NCBI RefSeq assembly: GCF_042684505.1
Contig: NZ_JBHULT010000010.1
Coordinates: 62,001-126,000 of the forward strand
Reading direction: 5' to 3'
Length of the DNA stretch: 64,000 nucleotides
From: Salinimicrobium flavum
GTDB lineage: Bacteria > Bacteroidota > Bacteroidia > Flavobacteriales > Flavobacteriaceae
Made by a program: the position numbers and the translations under genes
Shown: in pieces, positions 61,238 through 64,000 of the stretch
How the letters are laid out: each line of letters opens with the position of its first letter
Numbering within the stretch: position 1 is the first letter of the stretch
Notes under the pieces: model-generated
The model's input: the letters and a program-made list of their open reading frames with translations, nothing else
What the model was told of the DNA's origin: nothing
Databases searched by the model: none

Positions 61238-63652
61238 TTACCTCAGCTTCGGAAATTTCTTAGGAGCTGATTCATGCATGATCTCATAGACCTTTTCAAA
61301 GATATCCTCTATAGAAGGCTTTGAGAAATAATCTCCATCTGTTCCGTAGGCAGGACGATGGTCCCGGGACGCAAGAGTATGGGGTTTACTGTCCAGATAT
61401 CTCCAGGCATTTTGCTTTTCAAGAACATTTTGAAGTATATAAGCCGAAGCACCTCCCTGCACATCTTCATCGATCACCAGAAGGCGATTGGTCTTTTCCA
61501 CACTCTTTACAATATCCTGGTTTAGATCTAAGGGGAGTAAGGATTGTACATCTATAACCTCGGCATCTATTCCGACTTCCTGAAGTTCCTTTGCAGCCTG
61601 CTCTACCAATCGAAGGGTAGAACCATAAGACACCAGCGTAATATCACTTCCTTCTTTAAGGGTTTCAACTACACCGATAGGGGTTTTGAATTCCCCCAGG
61701 TTATTAGGAAGCTTCTCCTTAAGTCGATAGCCGTTAAGTGATTCTATAATGAGGGCCGGTTCATCACTTTCCAACAGCGTATTGTAAAAACCTGCGGCTT
61801 TTGTCATATTCCGTGGAACAAGAATATGGATTCCGCGCAACAGGTGAACGATGCCTCCCATTGGCGAACCACTGTGCCATATACCTTCCAGCCTGTGTCC
61901 CCGGGTCCTTATGATAAGGGGTGCTTTTTGTTTTCCGGCAGTACGGTATTGCAGGGTGGCAAGATCATCACTCATGATCTGAAGGGCATACAGCAGGTAA
62001 TCCAGGTACTGTATCTCTGCAATGGGACGCAGGCCTCTCATGGCCATTCCTATACCCTGGCCCAGGATGGTTGCTTCCCTGATCCCGGTATCGGAAACCC
62101 GAAGCTCACCATATTTTTTCTGCAGGCCTTCCAGCCCCTGGTTCACATCTCCTATTTCACCGGTATCCTCACCAAAAATAAGGGTTTCGGGATATTTTTC
62201 AAAGATCTTGTCAAAGTTTTCCCTTAACACCAATCTGCCGTCAACATCTTCAGCATTATCATCATACTCAGGTTCTATAGCTTCAATATTCAGGGCATTA
62301 TATTTTGATTCACTATAGAGGTGACTGCTGTATTGGGGTTGGGTTTCTGTAGTAAAGGTGTTGATCCAGTTGATCAATTCATTTTTCGCCTCAGAGTCCT
62401 CTCCTATGAGATATCTCAACGCCTTTCTGGCAGTAGTAAGAAGGTCCTTTTTTAAAGGTTCCCTATTTTTTGAGAGCTCCCTGGCAAGTTGGTGAATAAA
62501 AGTTTTATTGGCGCTTGAGGCGGCAGCTTTCTCAAGCAGCGGCAAGACCTGTGAGTGTTTTTGCTTTACCGGGGAAACATGGGCTTCCCAGGCTGCCTTT
62601 TTACCGTCACGAACCTGCTTTTTAATGTCTTTTTCAATGTCATGTAGTTCCTCTTCTGAAGCAATATTACCCGAGATTAGCCATTCACGCATCTTTACGT
62701 TACAATCGTGTTCTCTTTCCCACTGTAGGCGATCTTCATCCTTATACCGCTCGTGGGAGCCGGAGGTTGAATGCCCCTGGGGCTGGGTTAACTGTTGCAC
62801 GTGGATCAAGACCGGGGTATGATCTTTACGGGCAATTTTACTCGCCTTTTCATAAGTTTCTATGAGGGCAGGGTAATCCCACCCGTTAACTGTGAAGATC
62901 TCATACCCGTTATTTTTATCGTCATCTTTCTGAAAGCCTTTCAGGACTTCAGAGATGTTCTCTTTGGTCGTTTGGTGACGTGCATGTACCGAGATCCCGT
63001 AATCATCATCCCACACACTCATTACCATGGGTACCTGCAATACTCCCGCCGCATTAATGGTCTCCCAGAACAAACCTTCACTGGTACTTGCATTTCCAAT
63101 GGTTCCCCATGCTATTTCATTCCCGTTTTTGGAAAATTTCTCACCGTCTATACCTTCAACATTTCTGTAGATCTTCGATGCCTGGGCAAGTCCCAATAAC
63201 CTGGGCATTTGGCCTGCTGTGGGGGAGATGTCTGCACTTGAATTCTTCTGGGTGGTAAGATTCTTCCAGGTTCCGTTTTCCTGCAAGCTGTGGGTCGCAA
63301 AGTGACCACCCATTTGTCTACCTGCAGAACTAGGTTCCTGATCGATATCTGTAGTAGCGTATAAGCCTGCAAAGAATTGTTGGATATTTAAAGCTCCTAT
63401 GGCCATCATGAAAGTCTGGTCACGGTAGTATCCCGATCTGAAATCCCCGTTTTTGAACACTTTTGCCCATGCCAGCTGCGGCACTTCTTTTCCATCCCCA
63501 AAGATCCCGAACTTTGCCTTACCGGTCAAAACTTCCCTTCTTCCCAGAAGGCTGCACTCCCGGCTGGTGACCGCAAGTTTGTAATCTTCAATTACCCGGG
63601 CCTTAAAATCTTCAAAAGAAATGGCACTTTTTGAGGAGGTTTCACTTTGCAT
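61238..63652 (-). CDS. Fused 2-oxoacid dehydrogenase E1 (alpha and beta)
   Basis: This 804-residue cytoplasmic thiamine-diphosphate enzyme fuses the E1-alpha part (residues about 1-430, with SAGRQMGGHFATHSL and GNASTSEGLFWETIN) with the E1-beta part (about 450-804, with FGEDTGEIGDVNQGLEGLQK, IRTRGHRLEGIWHSGSPMGG and SVEKTNRLLVIDEDVQGGA). It is the first, decarboxylating subunit of a 2-oxoacid dehydrogenase complex, most likely for branched-chain or pyruvate-type substrates; the substrate cannot be fixed from sequence and E2/E3 are not in the window. I chose ATG 63652 because the upstream GTG at 63676 lies in the -7 box of the promoter. Confidence 0.93.
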   Translation of the reverse strand: MQSETSSKSAISFEDFKARVIEDYKLAVTSRECSLLGRREVLTGKAKFGIFGDGKEVPQLAWAKVFKNGDFRSGYYRDQTFMMAIGALNIQQFFAGLYATTDIDQEPSSAGRQMGGHFATHSLQENGTWKNLTTQKNSSADISPTAGQMPRLLGLAQASKIYRNVEGIDGEKFSKNGNEIAWGTIGNASTSEGLFWETINAAGVLQVPMVMSVWDDDYGISVHARHQTTKENISEVLKGFQKDDDKNNGYEIFTVNGWDYPALIETYEKASKIARKDHTPVLIHVQQLTQPQGHSTSGSHERYKDEDRLQWEREHDCNVKMREWLISGNIASEEELHDIEKDIKKQVRDGKKAAWEAHVSPVKQKHSQVLPLLEKAAASSANKTFIHQLARELSKNREPLKKDLLTTARKALRYLIGEDSEAKNELINWINTFTTETQPQYSSHLYSESKYNALNIEAIEPEYDDNAEDVDGRLVLRENFDKIFEKYPETLIFGEDTGEIGDVNQGLEGLQKKYGELRVSDTGIREATILGQGIGMAMRGLRPIAEIQYLDYLLYALQIMSDDLATLQYRTAGKQKAPLIIRTRGHRLEGIWHSGSPMGGIVHLLRGIHILVPRNMTKAAGFYNTLLESDEPALIIESLNGYRLKEKLPNNLGEFKTPIGVVETLKEGSDITLVSYGSTLRLVEQAAKELQEVGIDAEVIDVQSLLPLDLNQDIVKSVEKTNRLLVIDEDVQGGASAYILQNVLEKQNAWRYLDSKPHTLASRDHRPAYGTDGDYFSKPSIEDIFEKVYEIMHESAPKKFPKLR

Positions 63653-63675
63653 AAAAACAGTTTTTTTAATCTGCA

Positions 63676-63706
63676 CAAATGTAAAGAAAAGTGAGGTTAT
63701 TTACAA
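63676..63706 (-). promoter_or_regulatory. Promoter of the E1 gene
   Basis: On the minus strand TTG (63704-63706) is followed after 20 nt by TACATTTG (63676-63683): a full match to TTG-N17..23-TAnnTTTG. The predicted start point is a few nt downstream, giving a short leader before the ATG at 63652. Confidence 0.72.
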
Positions 63707-63841
63707 TTCAAAATTTTGCTGATAAATTATATTTTTCGGAAAGAAAGTCACTTTTTTATGAAAATTCTATATTGGAATCTTAAAACCCTGATTTTCTTTA
63801 AAAAAGCAGTAAAAATAAACGGAAGGTTCGAAGGGAATTTC

Positions 63842-64000
63842 TTAAAACCATTCTCTTGAAAAGATTCCCACCAAAGTGCGAATATCCAGGGTAGCTATAA
63901 AGCGTATCTTTTGATCATAATTTCCTCCTGAAAATTCCCAGCCTTCACTGGAATAGACGGGTAGGAACAGTTCGAAATAATCATTAATAATACTTAACCT
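63842..64000 (-). CDS. Unidentified protein, C-terminal fragment at right edge
   Basis: The minus strand from 64000 down to a TAA at 63842-63844 is open for 52 residues: it contains NDYFELFLPVYSSEGWEF and later KIRFIATLDIRTL, and ends SREWF. The alternating pattern and the final Phe fit the last strands of an outer-membrane or secreted beta-rich protein, and similar tails occur in Bacteroidota metallopeptidases and outer-membrane proteins from memory, but I cannot name the family. Its 5' part lies outside the window. It reads toward the E1 promoter region, which is separated from it by 135 nt. Confidence 0.55.
   Translation of the reverse strand, partial: RLSIINDYFELFLPVYSSEGWEFSGGNYDQKIRFIATLDIRTLVGIFSREWF

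Noticed and set aside
63653..63676. GTG start of the E1 gene
   Set aside because: It lies within the TACATTTG -7 box of the only good promoter, so it would be at or before the transcription start.

Overview
The window looks like a chromosomal segment of a marine-type member of the Flavobacteriaceae (Bacteroidota), close in gene content to the Gramella/Christiangramia group. Evidence: a SusC/SusD/SusE-F outer-membrane system, fused alpha-beta 2-oxoacid dehydrogenase E1, many Bacteroidota-type lipoprotein and '-AQ' signal peptides, almost no Shine-Dalgarno sequences, and several TTG-N17..21-TAnnTTT(G/A) promoters of the flavobacterial sigma type. I see no rRNA, tRNA, CRISPR array, transposase or prophage gene. 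Gene density is high, with many 1-13 nt overlaps.

Layout. 1-7910 (+): 3' end of pabB, tilS, dsbD-like, a secreted CocE/NonD-type hydrolase and a DUF885 lipoprotein. 8001-28985: an alpha-glucan (starch/maltodextrin) utilization locus. On the minus strand are susC, susD, susE/F and a surface GH13 alpha-amylase. Divergent from these on the plus strand are a LacI-type regulator, an MFS/GPH sugar transporter, beta-phosphoglucomutase, GH65 maltose phosphorylase, periplasmic GH13, GH31 and a lipoprotein GH13. After a terminator come pfkA and gapA. The inferred route is surface amylolysis, SusCD import, periplasmic trimming, inner-membrane uptake of maltose, phosphorolysis to glucose plus beta-glucose-1-P, and glycolysis. 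A LacI-type operator sits in the susC/lacI gap and a related half-palindrome sits before pfkA, which may tie glycolysis to the same regulator.

29085-36251 (+): a BadF/BadG-type kinase, comM, then a tightly overlapped DUF2891 / Nramp-like / pxpA-pxpB-pxpC set (5-oxoproline catabolism). The Nramp-like protein lacks all the metal ligands of the family and is the best candidate here for a non-obvious function. 36484-48310: a GNAT-nitrilase fusion and a mostly minus-strand run of aldehyde dehydrogenase, a secreted four-Cache protein, RluA-type synthase, a bPH-like/CPBP/bPH-like trio, panB, an alcohol dehydrogenase and sdaA. Two copies of a modular palindromic repeat lie just 3' of the alcohol dehydrogenase and sdaA genes.

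48517-51666: dnaK followed by about 1.2 kb of non-coding DNA made largely of a 270-272 bp tandem repeat (3.3 copies), each unit a chain of small palindromes. 51667-60501: a menaquinone cluster (esterase, hotdog thioesterase, menF, menD, DUF2853, cvfB-like, menB) ending in two bacterial-PH membrane proteins. 60586-64000: a small lipoprotein, the fused E1 gene on the minus strand with a clear promoter, and the 3' end of an unidentified minus-strand gene at the right edge.

Most genes belong to known families. The parts least explained are the tandem palindromic repeat array, the non-canonical Nramp protein linked to pxpABC, the stand-alone four-Cache protein, and the bPH/CPBP sandwich.
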